Positions 27,388 through 35,159 of a DNA stretch of 39,370 nucleotides are shown in pieces (the first letter of the stretch is position 1; every line of letters starts with the position of its first letter). The notes under the pieces were generated by a model that saw nothing but the letters and a program-made list of their open reading frames with translations, searched no databases and was not told where the DNA came from. The position numbers were made by a program, and so were the translations under genes. The stretch is from Candidatus Yanofskybacteria bacterium RIFCSPLOWO2_01_FULL_42_49 (GTDB lineage: Bacteria > Patescibacteriota > Minisyncoccia > 2-02-FULL-40-12 > GWA2-44-9): contig MGKI01000010.1 in NCBI GenBank assembly GCA_001795615.1, forward strand, positions 1 through 39,370, written 5' to 3'.

Positions 27388-28164
27388 TTATATCAAAAAT
27401 AATAAAAACACAACAGCCAAAATTATCCTATAAACCCCGAACGACACAAATGTGTGCCTTTGGATAAAAGACAAGAGAAGCTTGATGGCCAGCACGGCCG
27501 TGGTAAATGAAATGAAAAAACCGACCGCAAGAATGCCAAACTGATCGTACGAAAACAATGAAGCGTTCTTGAGCAGATCTAAGCCCGTAGCCCCTGCCAT
27601 TGTGGGAAGAGCAAGAAGAAAAGAAAATTCAACTATCGTTTTCCGGGGTATGCCGAGCCATAACCCGCCTAATATCGTAGCGCCGGCACGCGAAACTCCG
27701 GGAATAACAGCCAGCGCCTGAAACAGACCGATAAAAAAACAGTGGCGGTATGAAAGCAACAAAGAGTTTTGCGCATTAATTTTAAGAGCCGTTTTGGAAT
27801 ACCAAAATTCAAAAACAATAAGAACAACGCCCCCTAAAAGAAGCGACCATAACACCGTTGCCGCGCTCTCCAAAAGAATGTTTTTTATAAAACCATAGAG
27901 CAAAAACCCGATTACGGCCGTGGGAATGAAAGCAACAACCACTCTTTTAACCACTTCAAAATTAAGAAAAAATCTTTTGAAGTATAAAACCACGACGGAC
28001 AAGATTGCTCCCAGCTGTATCGCTATCTCAAAACTTTTCAGAAAATCGCTCTGTTCCAGTTTCAATAAATGCGAAGATAAGACAAGATGGCCCGTTGAAG
28101 AAATAGGCAAAAACTCCGTGAAACCTTCGATAATGCCTAAAATAATCGAGTTAAGAAAAGTCAT
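27388..28164 (-). CDS. uppP: Undecaprenyl-diphosphatase (UppP/BacA)
   Basis: A multi-pass membrane enzyme of 258 aa after moving the start from the listed GTG to the ATG at 28164, which overlaps the DoxX stop as ATGA. It dephosphorylates undecaprenyl diphosphate to recycle the lipid carrier. Motifs: EGFTEFLPISSTGHLVL (about 13-29) and PGVSRAGATILGGLWLG (about 147-163), the two conserved active-site regions. It is translationally coupled to DoxX and sits between redox genes. Its product supplies the polyprenyl phosphate needed by glycosyltransferases such as the PMT. Confidence 0.95.
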   Translation of the reverse strand: MTFLNSIILGIIEGFTEFLPISSTGHLVLSSHLLKLEQSDFLKSFEIAIQLGAILSVVVLYFKRFFLNFEVVKRVVVAFIPTAVIGFLLYGFIKNILLESAATVLWSLLLGGVVLIVFEFWYSKTALKINAQNSLLLSYRHCFFIGLFQALAVIPGVSRAGATILGGLWLGIPRKTIVEFSFLLALPTMAGATGLDLLKNASLFSYDQFGILAVGFFISFTTAVLAIKLLLSFIQRHTFVSFGVYRIILAVVFLLFLI

Positions 28165-28592
28165 CTGCGCGACTTCCACCAACCGTCAAATCCCCAATAT
28201 TCCCCTGCTTTAATGACTACAAAACAAAGAAGAACAGCTATAAAAATAATATGATCGTCAACCAGATATGAATTGGCGCCCACCTTGGGGAAATCAAGAA
28301 CCGGGAAATAGTACAACAACATGAGCAAGGCCCCCAGATATCCTGAGTATTTTACCAAGGCCCCAACTATCAACGAGACGCCCAAAAGAGTCAGCCCCCA
28401 CTCATTTACAAAATTAGTAAACGGTAAAATTTCCGGCTGTAAAAACCAGTTATAAAGTCCGGCAAAAGTCTTTGCGTTTCCCAAATATCCCGCGGCTGAC
28501 CAGTTAGGATTAAGAACTTTTGTAATTCCGGCATAAAAGAACATCCAGCCCATTAAAACACGAGTAAGAAAAAGTATTAATTTTGAATTCAT
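28161..28592 (-). CDS. DoxX-family membrane protein
   Basis: A 143-aa, four-helix protein. Opening RVLMGWMFFYAGITKVLNPNW (residues 11-31) with the G-W-x-F-x-x-A-G-x-x-K pattern of DoxX/DoxD; later helices WGLTLLGVSLIVGALVKY, LGALLMLLYYFPVLD and DDHIIFIAVLLCFVVIKAG. DoxX-type proteins occur next to thiol redox and respiratory genes and are thought to act on quinone or oxidative stress; the exact role is not known. It ends with the TGA overlapping the uppP ATG. A second DoxX-like gene is at 28868. Confidence 0.85.
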   Translation of the reverse strand: MNSKLILFLTRVLMGWMFFYAGITKVLNPNWSAAGYLGNAKTFAGLYNWFLQPEILPFTNFVNEWGLTLLGVSLIVGALVKYSGYLGALLMLLYYFPVLDFPKVGANSYLVDDHIIFIAVLLCFVVIKAGEYWGFDGWWKSRR

Positions 28593-28639
28593 AGATTTAA
28601 ATTAAAGATAAGTTAAATAGATTATGTATAAAGTCTAGA

Positions 28640-28668
28640 TCGACCAGCTGAAACTTTACTGATATAAT
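28640..28668 (+). promoter_or_regulatory. Candidate promoter in front of a 25-codon ORF
   Basis: TCGACC - 17 bases - TATAAT. The start of transcription would fall on or just before the ATG at 28675, giving a leaderless message. Confidence 0.4.
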
Positions 28669-28674
28669 CATACC

Positions 28675-28752
28675 ATGGTTAAAAATTTGCCACAAATTTT
28701 ATTATATCTTACTACCATCATCATTATGGTTAGCCTATCTGTCTTTAATTAA
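28675..28752 (+). CDS. Tiny hydrophobic ORF, 25 aa (doubtful)
   Basis: MVKNLPQILLYLTTIIIMVSLSVFN: one short hydrophobic helix, on the opposite strand from its neighbours, in a 275-base gap. It is supported only by a perfect TATAAT 6 bases upstream. It could be a regulatory transcript or nothing. Confidence 0.3.
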   Translation: MVKNLPQILLYLTTIIIMVSLSVFN

Positions 28753-28826
28753 GAACAATTTTCGTTTATAATTGAGACAACCTCCTTGTTCCCATTGGCA
28801 CCGCAATTATTCTTTCAATACTTTTG

Positions 28827-28870
28827 TAATTAAAAAACAGTCCGATTTAAATCGGACTGTTTTTTAATTA
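28827..28870. terminator. 44-bp perfect palindromic terminator
   Basis: TAATTAAAAAACAGTCCGAT and its exact complement around TTAA, ending in TTTTTTAATTA on both strands. It overlaps the stop codon of the 134-aa gene. Confidence 0.9.
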
Positions 28871-29272
28871 CCTGAACCATTCCCTAAACGATCTCGGCCA
28901 GCCTATAAGCAACAGCAAAGCCAATGGCGCGCTCCAGTTGGCCCATCTCTCTACAAAATCCCAAACCGGCATGCCGACTAGCGGGCGCAAAAGCGCTGTC
29001 CAAAAGCCCCACAATACCATCCACAAAAGCGCGATACGAACCGGCTTCACCAGTACAAGGGCAGCAAGAAACACATCCATTGCGCCCACGATCAATAATA
29101 ACTGTGCGGCAAGGCCTGCGTCAGAAATTCCAAAATTGGCAAACCAGCCAATCCACTGCTCTTTCCCCTGAAGCGCAAATACGCCGTGTCCGAGGAATTC
29201 TCCGGCTACGCCGACTCTCAAAATCCATTCTACTTTTTTGTTCATATTATTTTTTAAAATTGATTTATACAT
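28868..29272 (-). CDS. DoxX-like four-helix membrane protein
   Basis: A 134-aa protein with four membrane helices (ILRVGVAGEFLGHGVFAL, AAQLLLIVGAMDVFLAALVLV, IALLWMVLWGFWTALL, APLALLLLIGW). The first helix holds G-E-F-L-G-H-G-x-F-A, in the style of DoxX/TQO-type proteins. The start is uncertain: an internal ATG (MNKKVEWIL) is nine codons on, and the listed one is used. It is 21 bases downstream of copB and shares its strand, so it is probably the last gene of the copB transcript, ended by the 44-bp palindrome. Confidence 0.75.
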   Translation of the reverse strand: MYKSILKNNMNKKVEWILRVGVAGEFLGHGVFALQGKEQWIGWFANFGISDAGLAAQLLLIVGAMDVFLAALVLVKPVRIALLWMVLWGFWTALLRPLVGMPVWDFVERWANWSAPLALLLLIGWPRSFREWFR

Positions 29273-29293
29273 CGACCAATGAGAGCATTGTAA

Positions 29294-31465
29294 TCAAAGC
29301 CTCTTATTTTTTAATAATACCGCATTTAAGGCTACAATTACAGTACTAAACGACATAAGCACGGCGGCTAACGCCGGCTGAAGCAAAATACCCTTGAAAG
29401 CCAGGGCGCCGGCGGCAAGGGGCAACGCAATTACATTGTATCCGGTTGCCCAAAAAAGATTTTGGATCATCTTCGCATAGGTGGCTTTTGATAATTTGAT
29501 AATCTTTACAATGTCGCGCGGATCGTTTTTTACCAGGATAATGCCGGCCGATTCAATAGCGACATTGGTGCCGGCGCCAATCGCTATGCCAAGGTCTGCC
29601 TGGGTAAGCGCCGGCGCATCATTTATGCCATCCCCCACCATTGCCACCTTGTTGCCTTTTTGCTGAAGCACTTTTATTTTTTCCGTCTTGTGTTGAGGTA
29701 AAACTTTTGCAAAATATTCGTCGATTCCCGTTTCTTTGGCCACCCACTGAGCCACTTTTTCGGAATCACCCGTAAGCATCGCCACCCTAACCCCCAGCTC
29801 TTTCAAACCTCTTATCGCTTCCCGCGACTCTTTTCTTATAATATCGGACAATGCGACAGCTCCAGCCAACTCCCGGTCCACAACAACAAAAATAACAGTC
29901 TGCCCTTTGCCGGAGGCATCCGCTGTCCTGTTTCTAAATTCTTCGGAAACAAATAAATTTCTGTCCGCAATAAGCGACTCTCCCCCGACTTCAACATTAA
30001 ATCCGTTGACTACGGCCGATGCGCCCTTGCCGGCTAAACGCCTGAAATCCTTTGCTTCCAGAAATTCAACTTGTCTTTTCTGGGCCTCTTTCACTATTGC
30101 CTTTGAAACAAAATGCTCCGAGTGAACATCAACCGAGGCCGCAAGTTGAAGCAATTTGTTCCCGTCAATTTTAGTCCTGACATTTTCGTTAAGAAAGACG
30201 CCTTCGATTCCGTACTCCCCCTCAGTAAGCGTTCCGGTTTTATCAAAAACAACGATATCTATGTCTCTTGCCAATTCAAGTGCAGAACGCTGTCGTATCA
30301 AAAAACCGTGCCGCGCCGCCAATGATGTCGAAATGGAAGCAACCAATGGTATGGCCAGCCCCAATGCATGCGGACACGCAACGACAAGAACCGCCACCAC
30401 CCTTGCTATCGCAAATGCCGAATTTGAACCGGCATATGTCCAGGCGGCAAAAGTCACTATTCCGCTTATTATCGCAACAATGGTTAGATAATAGGCGGCT
30501 TTATCCGAAAGAAGCTGTAATCGGGATTTGGATGCCTGCGCTTCAGCTACCAAGCGCATTACGCCCGCAAGAAAGGTATGTTCTCCAAGCTCGTTGACTT
30601 TGACTTTCAGGGCGCCATCGCCACCGCTTACTGTCCCGGCAATAACCTTGCTCCCAACGCTTTTTTCCACCGGAGCCGACTCGCCGGTTATCATTGATTC
30701 GTTCATCTCTGCCGCCCCCTCTACAACCACACCGTCAGCTGGAATTTTTGATCCGGGACGAATGAACACAATGTCGCCGATTTTTAACTCCGAAAGAAGG
30801 ATAGTCTCTGTTTTCCCGTTTCTTACCACCTCGGCTCTATCGGGCAACAGTCTCGAAAGTTCCCGAAGCGCTCCTTGAGCTCCCTGGACCGCCTTCATTT
30901 CCATCCAATGGCCCAAAAGCATGATTGTTACCAATGTCGTCAGCTCCCAAAACAGAGTATGACCGCCGCCAACAAAAGTAATCGCAACGCTGTAGCTATA
31001 CGCCACTGAAATTGCAACAGCAATCAGCGTCATCATTCCAGGCAACTTTGCCTTTAACTCTCTCACCGCACTCTGTAAAAATATAAGCCCTCCGTAAAAA
31101 AATACTATTGAACCAAGGATCAAAGGAACATATAAAGAACCGCTAAATTCAGGCGCCCGCCAGCCCAAAAATCTTTCCGGAAGTTCAGAATAAAGCACCA
31201 CCGGAATTGATAAAACCAAACTCACCCAGAATTTCCTGGCAAAGATGTTAACTTTATGCCCCGCATGTTTGTCGTATCCTTGTTTTTGACTATCAGCACC
31301 TGACTTTTGTTTTTGTAGGATAAGATTCATCCCACATTCGGGACACAACCCCGGCCTGTCTTGCTTAACTTCCGGATGCATCGGACAAGAATAAAAAACA
31401 TTGTCCGATTTATTATCGGCTATACTGCTGGCTTTATTTGTTTCGTGGTTATGACAGCAATTCAT
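29294..31465 (-). CDS. copB: Copper-translocating P1B-type ATPase, CopB-like
   Basis: A 723-aa ion pump that would export copper. The N-terminus is Cys/His-rich (MNCCHNH) and carries a heavy-metal-binding YSCPMHPEVKQDRPGLCPECGM domain (about 25-46). P-type motifs: TGES (260-263), the intramembrane CPH (364-366) that marks the CopB class rather than CPC, phosphorylation loop DKTGTLTEG (408-416), TGDS and GDGINDAPAL (611-620). The nucleotide-site HP motif reads SEHFVSKAI, with F for P, which is odd. The leader is a heptamer array that abuts the ATG. It belongs to the block with the 293-aa gene, CcdA and DUF1573. Confidence 0.94.
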   Translation of the reverse strand: MNCCHNHETNKASSIADNKSDNVFYSCPMHPEVKQDRPGLCPECGMNLILQKQKSGADSQKQGYDKHAGHKVNIFARKFWVSLVLSIPVVLYSELPERFLGWRAPEFSGSLYVPLILGSIVFFYGGLIFLQSAVRELKAKLPGMMTLIAVAISVAYSYSVAITFVGGGHTLFWELTTLVTIMLLGHWMEMKAVQGAQGALRELSRLLPDRAEVVRNGKTETILLSELKIGDIVFIRPGSKIPADGVVVEGAAEMNESMITGESAPVEKSVGSKVIAGTVSGGDGALKVKVNELGEHTFLAGVMRLVAEAQASKSRLQLLSDKAAYYLTIVAIISGIVTFAAWTYAGSNSAFAIARVVAVLVVACPHALGLAIPLVASISTSLAARHGFLIRQRSALELARDIDIVVFDKTGTLTEGEYGIEGVFLNENVRTKIDGNKLLQLAASVDVHSEHFVSKAIVKEAQKRQVEFLEAKDFRRLAGKGASAVVNGFNVEVGGESLIADRNLFVSEEFRNRTADASGKGQTVIFVVVDRELAGAVALSDIIRKESREAIRGLKELGVRVAMLTGDSEKVAQWVAKETGIDEYFAKVLPQHKTEKIKVLQQKGNKVAMVGDGINDAPALTQADLGIAIGAGTNVAIESAGIILVKNDPRDIVKIIKLSKATYAKMIQNLFWATGYNVIALPLAAGALAFKGILLQPALAAVLMSFSTVIVALNAVLLKNKRL

Positions 31466-31497
31466 GTTCTATGTTCTAATTTCTAAGTTCTAATTCT
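31465..31497. repeat. Heptamer array abutting the copB start codon
   Basis: ATGTTCT, ATGTTCT, AATTTCT, AAGTTCT, then AATTCTATC, filling the whole gap to the next gene. Confidence 0.85.
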
Positions 31498-31498
31498 A

Positions 31499-32380
31499 TC
31501 ACACTCCACAGCTTCCTCCGGCATTTCCGCCGCGTGACTTTAATTCGGACAGAACCTGCTGGTAACCGGCGGAACTTGAAAAATTATACCCTAACAAGTC
31601 CTTGGGTTCGGCTTTTCTCCAATCAAAACCTTTTATTTCAAGGAATTGCGCAATCGCAAGGTAGGTGTCCGGGAACCAATAAGAGTTCACCGCCAACGCA
31701 GCGCGATACATTTCTTCTTCGCTGGCGTCCTGCGAGGCCATCAGCTCCAAAAAACCAAGCATCGCCATGCCGTGGTTGCAGTCAGGAAAGTGGGTCGGAT
31801 TACTGCAGCATGGACGGTAAATATTCTTGCTAACCCGTTCTACAAGTTCTTGCTGTCCTTCAGTAAGAATAATAAGAGAATGGGCGCTGTAATGGTTCAT
31901 GGTACTGCCATCCGCAAGCGTCCAGCCGCCGGTTGAAGCAAACCCTCCCGCTCCGCCGTATTTAGGATCAGACATCGGCCCTTTTTCCAAAATTTCGTTT
32001 TTGTTTCCCAATCCTAAAGCCCACAAAAGATTTAGCAGTGTGCCTGAATTTTCTGGAGTAATTTTTATTTCGCCGTTATTTTTACCATAGAGCAACTTCT
32101 TCATTTCCTCATCAAGCCCCCCGCGATTGGCATATAAAGCTTCGAATCTCTCGTTATTGATAATACCGGCCTCAATCATCCGCACTCCCAAGTCTTCCCA
32201 TTTTATTGGCAGACGCACGCCCCGTGAAGGGACAACTTGCTCCTGCAGATTAGAAAGGCTTCCTGCTTTCATTTTTTCCACATTGAATAACGGCGTAGAA
32301 AATTGAAATGAAAACGCGGCCGCAAAATAGAACAGCCCGGCAGCAACAACCGGCGCTAAAATATATATTTTTTTATCCAT
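31499..32380 (-). CDS. Unknown exported Cys-rich protein, 293 aa
   Basis: One N-terminal membrane anchor (IYILAPVVAAGLFYFAAAF, about 5-23), then a soluble helical domain outside. A conserved-looking block, YRPCCSNPTHFPDCNHGMAMLGFLELMAS (about 193-221), has three Cys and two His spaced as in metal or redox sites. The C-terminus ends GGSCGV with one more Cys. The N-terminal part has RLPIKWEDLGVRMIEAGII. I do not know the family. Position directly upstream of the copper ATPase, in the same strand and operon, suggests a metal- or thiol-handling role. This is inference from neighbourhood only. Confidence 0.75.
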   Translation of the reverse strand: MDKKIYILAPVVAAGLFYFAAAFSFQFSTPLFNVEKMKAGSLSNLQEQVVPSRGVRLPIKWEDLGVRMIEAGIINNERFEALYANRGGLDEEMKKLLYGKNNGEIKITPENSGTLLNLLWALGLGNKNEILEKGPMSDPKYGGAGGFASTGGWTLADGSTMNHYSAHSLIILTEGQQELVERVSKNIYRPCCSNPTHFPDCNHGMAMLGFLELMASQDASEEEMYRAALAVNSYWFPDTYLAIAQFLEIKGFDWRKAEPKDLLGYNFSSSAGYQQVLSELKSRGGNAGGSCGV

Positions 32381-32393
32381 TTTTTTTGTTAAT

Positions 32394-32858
32394 TTAACAG
32401 CAATCTTTTAATTTTTCTTCTATGTATTTCTTCTTGTCTTCGCCGGCACCGCTAATCTTCCTGTACGGAAATACGAAATATAAATATCCGATCGTAACAA
32501 GAACGACGGCATCTGCCGCAAGCAAGATCCAGCTTATAAAATGAAAGTTGAGATAAGCAAGCGCAAAGCCGGAAAGCGACGAAAACAATTTAAATCGCAA
32601 CGACTTTGCTCCCGTTAAGCCGAATGTTTTTTCGCCTTGGTATCCCGCGCCGACTCCAGTGCCGCCGATCATCGTCGCTAAAATCAGTTTATAAGTTTCG
32701 GGGTTTAAATAACCCGTTAAAATTCCCAAAGCAATAAGCATCCAAGTCATGCTCACTCCCGCGCAAACAGAGCAGATCTTGTACTTAATAACGCCATTCG
32801 CTTTTTCTATAAGCCAGGCGAAAAATAACACGAAGATAAGAGAAAAAATCAGTTCCAT
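32394..32858 (-). CDS. Membrane protein with CxxC, 154 aa
   Basis: Four membrane helices (LIFSLIFVLFFAWLI, VSMTWMLIALGILTGY, LATMIGGTGVGAGYQG, ISWILLAADAVVLVTIGYLYFV) and a CSVC motif (YKICSVCAGVSM, about 27-38) at the edge of the second helix, where a redox-active or metal-binding pair would face a partner. It ends with DCC. No family recognised. It lies 4 bases after the CcdA gene and 13 bases before the 293-aa gene. Given its cysteines and neighbours, an electron-transfer or copper-binding membrane partner is plausible. Confidence 0.7.
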   Translation of the reverse strand: MELIFSLIFVLFFAWLIEKANGVIKYKICSVCAGVSMTWMLIALGILTGYLNPETYKLILATMIGGTGVGAGYQGEKTFGLTGAKSLRFKLFSSLSGFALAYLNFHFISWILLAADAVVLVTIGYLYFVFPYRKISGAGEDKKKYIEEKLKDCC

Positions 32859-32862
32859 GCCA

Positions 32863-33648
32863 TTAAAGTAAGAAGATTAGCGCTCCAAGCAATATCATCG
32901 CAACACCTGCCGCAAAACGCATGTCTTTCCGTTCCGATCTTTGCCATGTCTGTACTTTCTCCAAAAGCGCCTTGTCGCTGGCAATAAATAGAATCACGGC
33001 CAGAGGCAGAATAAAAATCAGGTTATACAACATCAGATAAGACAGCCCCCGAAGATAAGTTGCCTGGTCGTGCAAAAGTCCGATAACCATTAAGTATGGC
33101 CCACCCGTGCAGGGAAATTCGCAAAGACCGACAAAAGCACCGAGAAGAAAAGCCATGCCCATCGAGCCTCTTTCCATTAACTCCGCCATTTTACTGTGCG
33201 CAATATGTGGCACTTTTAGTTTCAATGGAAATGAGGGGAAAAATTCGTTAATCAGATTTATCCCGCCGAGAATTACTAGAAGAAACGCTCCGGCTTTCGC
33301 CATAAAGTTAGGCGTGTTGAAGAAATGCAGCGCCTGAAGAACACCTAACCCGATGAGAATGTAAACAACAAAAATCCCGAAAATGTACGAACCTCCTATT
33401 TTCATAACGCCGGAACGCAATTTTCCGATGCTAAAGAGAAACGCAATCGTAACCAGCAGAATAGAGAAAGCGCAGGGATTGATGCTGTCTATCAGCGCCG
33501 CAACAGCCACAAGAGGCAATAACCACTTGCCGCTGTCGCTTAACTTCCATAGCGTCTCAGCACCAAGGCCTCCCGCTAATCGGAAGAAAATTACAAAACT
33601 AAAAACGACTCCGACGACAAATAATAAGGCAATTAATTTTTTAGTCAT
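32863..33648 (-). CDS. CcdA/DsbD-type thiol-disulfide transporter
   Basis: A 261-aa multi-pass membrane protein. Motif DSINPCAFSILLVTIAFLFSIGKLR (about 53-77) is the hallmark N-P-C-x-F of CcdA, and CEFPCTGGPYLMV (about 170-182) supplies the second cysteine. The two conserved cysteines pass reducing equivalents from cytoplasmic thioredoxin to the outside. It overlaps DUF1573 (which ends at 33648, where this gene begins), so the two are coupled. Confidence 0.9.
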   Translation of the reverse strand: MTKKLIALLFVVGVVFSFVIFFRLAGGLGAETLWKLSDSGKWLLPLVAVAALIDSINPCAFSILLVTIAFLFSIGKLRSGVMKIGGSYIFGIFVVYILIGLGVLQALHFFNTPNFMAKAGAFLLVILGGINLINEFFPSFPLKLKVPHIAHSKMAELMERGSMGMAFLLGAFVGLCEFPCTGGPYLMVIGLLHDQATYLRGLSYLMLYNLIFILPLAVILFIASDKALLEKVQTWQRSERKDMRFAAGVAMILLGALIFLL

Positions 33649-34166
33649 TATGGTTGAACCACTGCTTTAAATTCTAACTCGATGGGCTTGTCTTTGTCTT
33701 TATAAACCAGATAAACCATCCGATCAATCGGTCCGACCCCGGCCGGCCCGTGAGCCGCCGGATCAAAAGCCACTTCGATTATCGCTTCCTCGCCAGCGCC
33801 TATGGCGCCGTTAATTTTAGGAACAAAACCATGTCCGGGCATACCAAATGGACCCAGCTTCGTGTCCCCTTTCTTAAAAGTGGCCTCGGTGCACATGCAT
33901 GAAGTATAAATTTGACTGATTACCGCTTCAGTGGTGCCAATGTTTTTAACCTTAAACTCGTGAGCTACAACGCCAGCCGCCATTGATATATCTCCGAAGT
34001 CAAAAAATGATTCGTCAACCACCAAATTAACGGCAGCCGACTGATCAACGCTGGCAGATTGGTTATCAACGGAAGAATTTTTCTCTGGTCTGGCAATCAA
34101 GAACAATATCCCTATCGCCGCTGAAAAAAGAACCAAGAAATAGATAATTGATTTTAATTTATTCAT
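33648..34166 (-). CDS. DUF1573 domain protein
   Basis: A 172-aa exported protein. An N-terminal membrane anchor (IIYFLVLFSAAIGILFLIA, about 7-25) is followed by an Ig-like beta domain with FDFGDISMAAGVVAHEFKVKNIGTTEAVISQIYTSCMCT and IEVAFDPAAHGPAGVG, the core of DUF1573. The CMCT pair and the aspartates are conserved in the family, which often sits beside copper or redox genes. It is stop-to-start coupled to CcdA, hence a likely external partner of it. Confidence 0.9.
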   Translation of the reverse strand: MNKLKSIIYFLVLFSAAIGILFLIARPEKNSSVDNQSASVDQSAAVNLVVDESFFDFGDISMAAGVVAHEFKVKNIGTTEAVISQIYTSCMCTEATFKKGDTKLGPFGMPGHGFVPKINGAIGAGEEAIIEVAFDPAAHGPAGVGPIDRMVYLVYKDKDKPIELEFKAVVQP

Positions 34167-34250
34167 AATTTTAATTTAATATAAAACCGCCTCTTAATCA
34201 GACACCTCGTGAAAGTCAACCGAAAAACAGACGATTAATTCACAAGAGGC

Positions 34251-34676
34251 CTAAATTGAAAAGACGGCATCGCGCATTTCACGCATAGCAAACCAGCTTC
34301 TGAAGCTCGTCTCCAGAGACTTGTAGAAATCATGGTCGGAAGAATAAGCCAATACGGCAATCTGCTTGTGTCTAAAAATTTCGAAATTAAATAAACGCTT
34401 CGCTAAAATAGTTGAGGCAATAAGCGCAACAAGAAAAAGCAACAAACTCATTGCTGTCGTGACGCTAAAATTTGCCGAAGAAAAAACCTTAAAAGCGCTG
34501 AGGTGAAATGAGGCAAAACCGATCAGCCCCCTGAAAGCAGAACAATCAGTCCCTTCTCGCAAAGCTGCGATACAACCGCCCAAGTCATGACTGGGACCAT
34601 GATCACCCATAGCTAAAAAGCCAAATACGGCCATACCGATAAAACTAATGATTAACAGGGCTGCAAATTTATTCAT
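34251..34676 (-). CDS. Small membrane protein, 141 aa, unknown
   Basis: An N-terminal helix (FAALLIISFIGMAVFGFLAM), a short outside segment with His and two Cys (GDHGPSHDLGGCIAALREGTDCSAFRG, about 24-50), then a second helix (TTAMSLLLFLVALIASTIL, about 73-91) and a charged C-terminal tail that ends MREMRDAVFSI. The H-x-x-x-H and C-x(10)-C pattern fits a metal or disulfide site. I cannot name a family, though similarly built proteins are familiar to me from CPR redox loci. It lies 12 bases downstream of VKOR on the same strand, so it is probably co-transcribed with it. Confidence 0.65.
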   Translation of the reverse strand: MNKFAALLIISFIGMAVFGFLAMGDHGPSHDLGGCIAALREGTDCSAFRGLIGFASFHLSAFKVFSSANFSVTTAMSLLLFLVALIASTILAKRLFNFEIFRHKQIAVLAYSSDHDFYKSLETSFRSWFAMREMRDAVFSI

Positions 34677-34688
34677 CTTATTTCTTGA

Positions 34689-35159
34689 TTATACTCTTTC
34701 TTTTTCTTTTTGCCCATAGCAATAAAATAGCGTTCCGACAAACAAAATAAATGTTACGCCCGCGGACAAAAGACAATATTCGCAGAACGCTTTAATTACA
34801 AACGCCTGAAGATACACGAACCAAAGAGTGAAAACAAATCCCACCATTATCGCGGTCATGGCGGCCAAAATATACTTAGGATGTTTTGTGTCCATATACA
34901 AAACAGCAAAAGTAATGACGGCAAGATAATATAAACCCCCCAAGAGAGCATTGGGAATACCGAAAATAGTGGCGTACTGGCTGGTAAGGACCGTTTCGCA
35001 TTCTCCCAAAGAACACGGCGGAATAACATTTTTATAGTGAAGAACCGAAAGATACGCAGAGTCAATAAACCCGATAAAGCCGCCGACGAGAAAAAGTATC
35101 GGCAACCATTTAGGAATTTGCCGCCAACTCTTGTTCAATAAAGTTTTTAAATTCATCAT
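34689..35159 (-). CDS. VKOR-family disulfide oxidase
   Basis: A 156-aa four-helix VKOR protein that would pass electrons from DsbA thiols to quinone. Outer-loop cysteines CSLGECETV (about 49-57), S/T-x-Y residues after them (LTSQYATIFGIPNALLGG), and active-site CEYC (AFCEYCLLSAG, about 128-138). The start overlaps the upstream DsbA gene by 50 bases. AGGAG 2-7 bases before the two adjacent ATGs supports it. The overlap with dsbA makes them a translationally linked pair, so the enzyme pair of the island is explicit here. Confidence 0.92.
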   Translation of the reverse strand: MMNLKTLLNKSWRQIPKWLPILFLVGGFIGFIDSAYLSVLHYKNVIPPCSLGECETVLTSQYATIFGIPNALLGGLYYLAVITFAVLYMDTKHPKYILAAMTAIMVGFVFTLWFVYLQAFVIKAFCEYCLLSAGVTFILFVGTLFYCYGQKEKERV

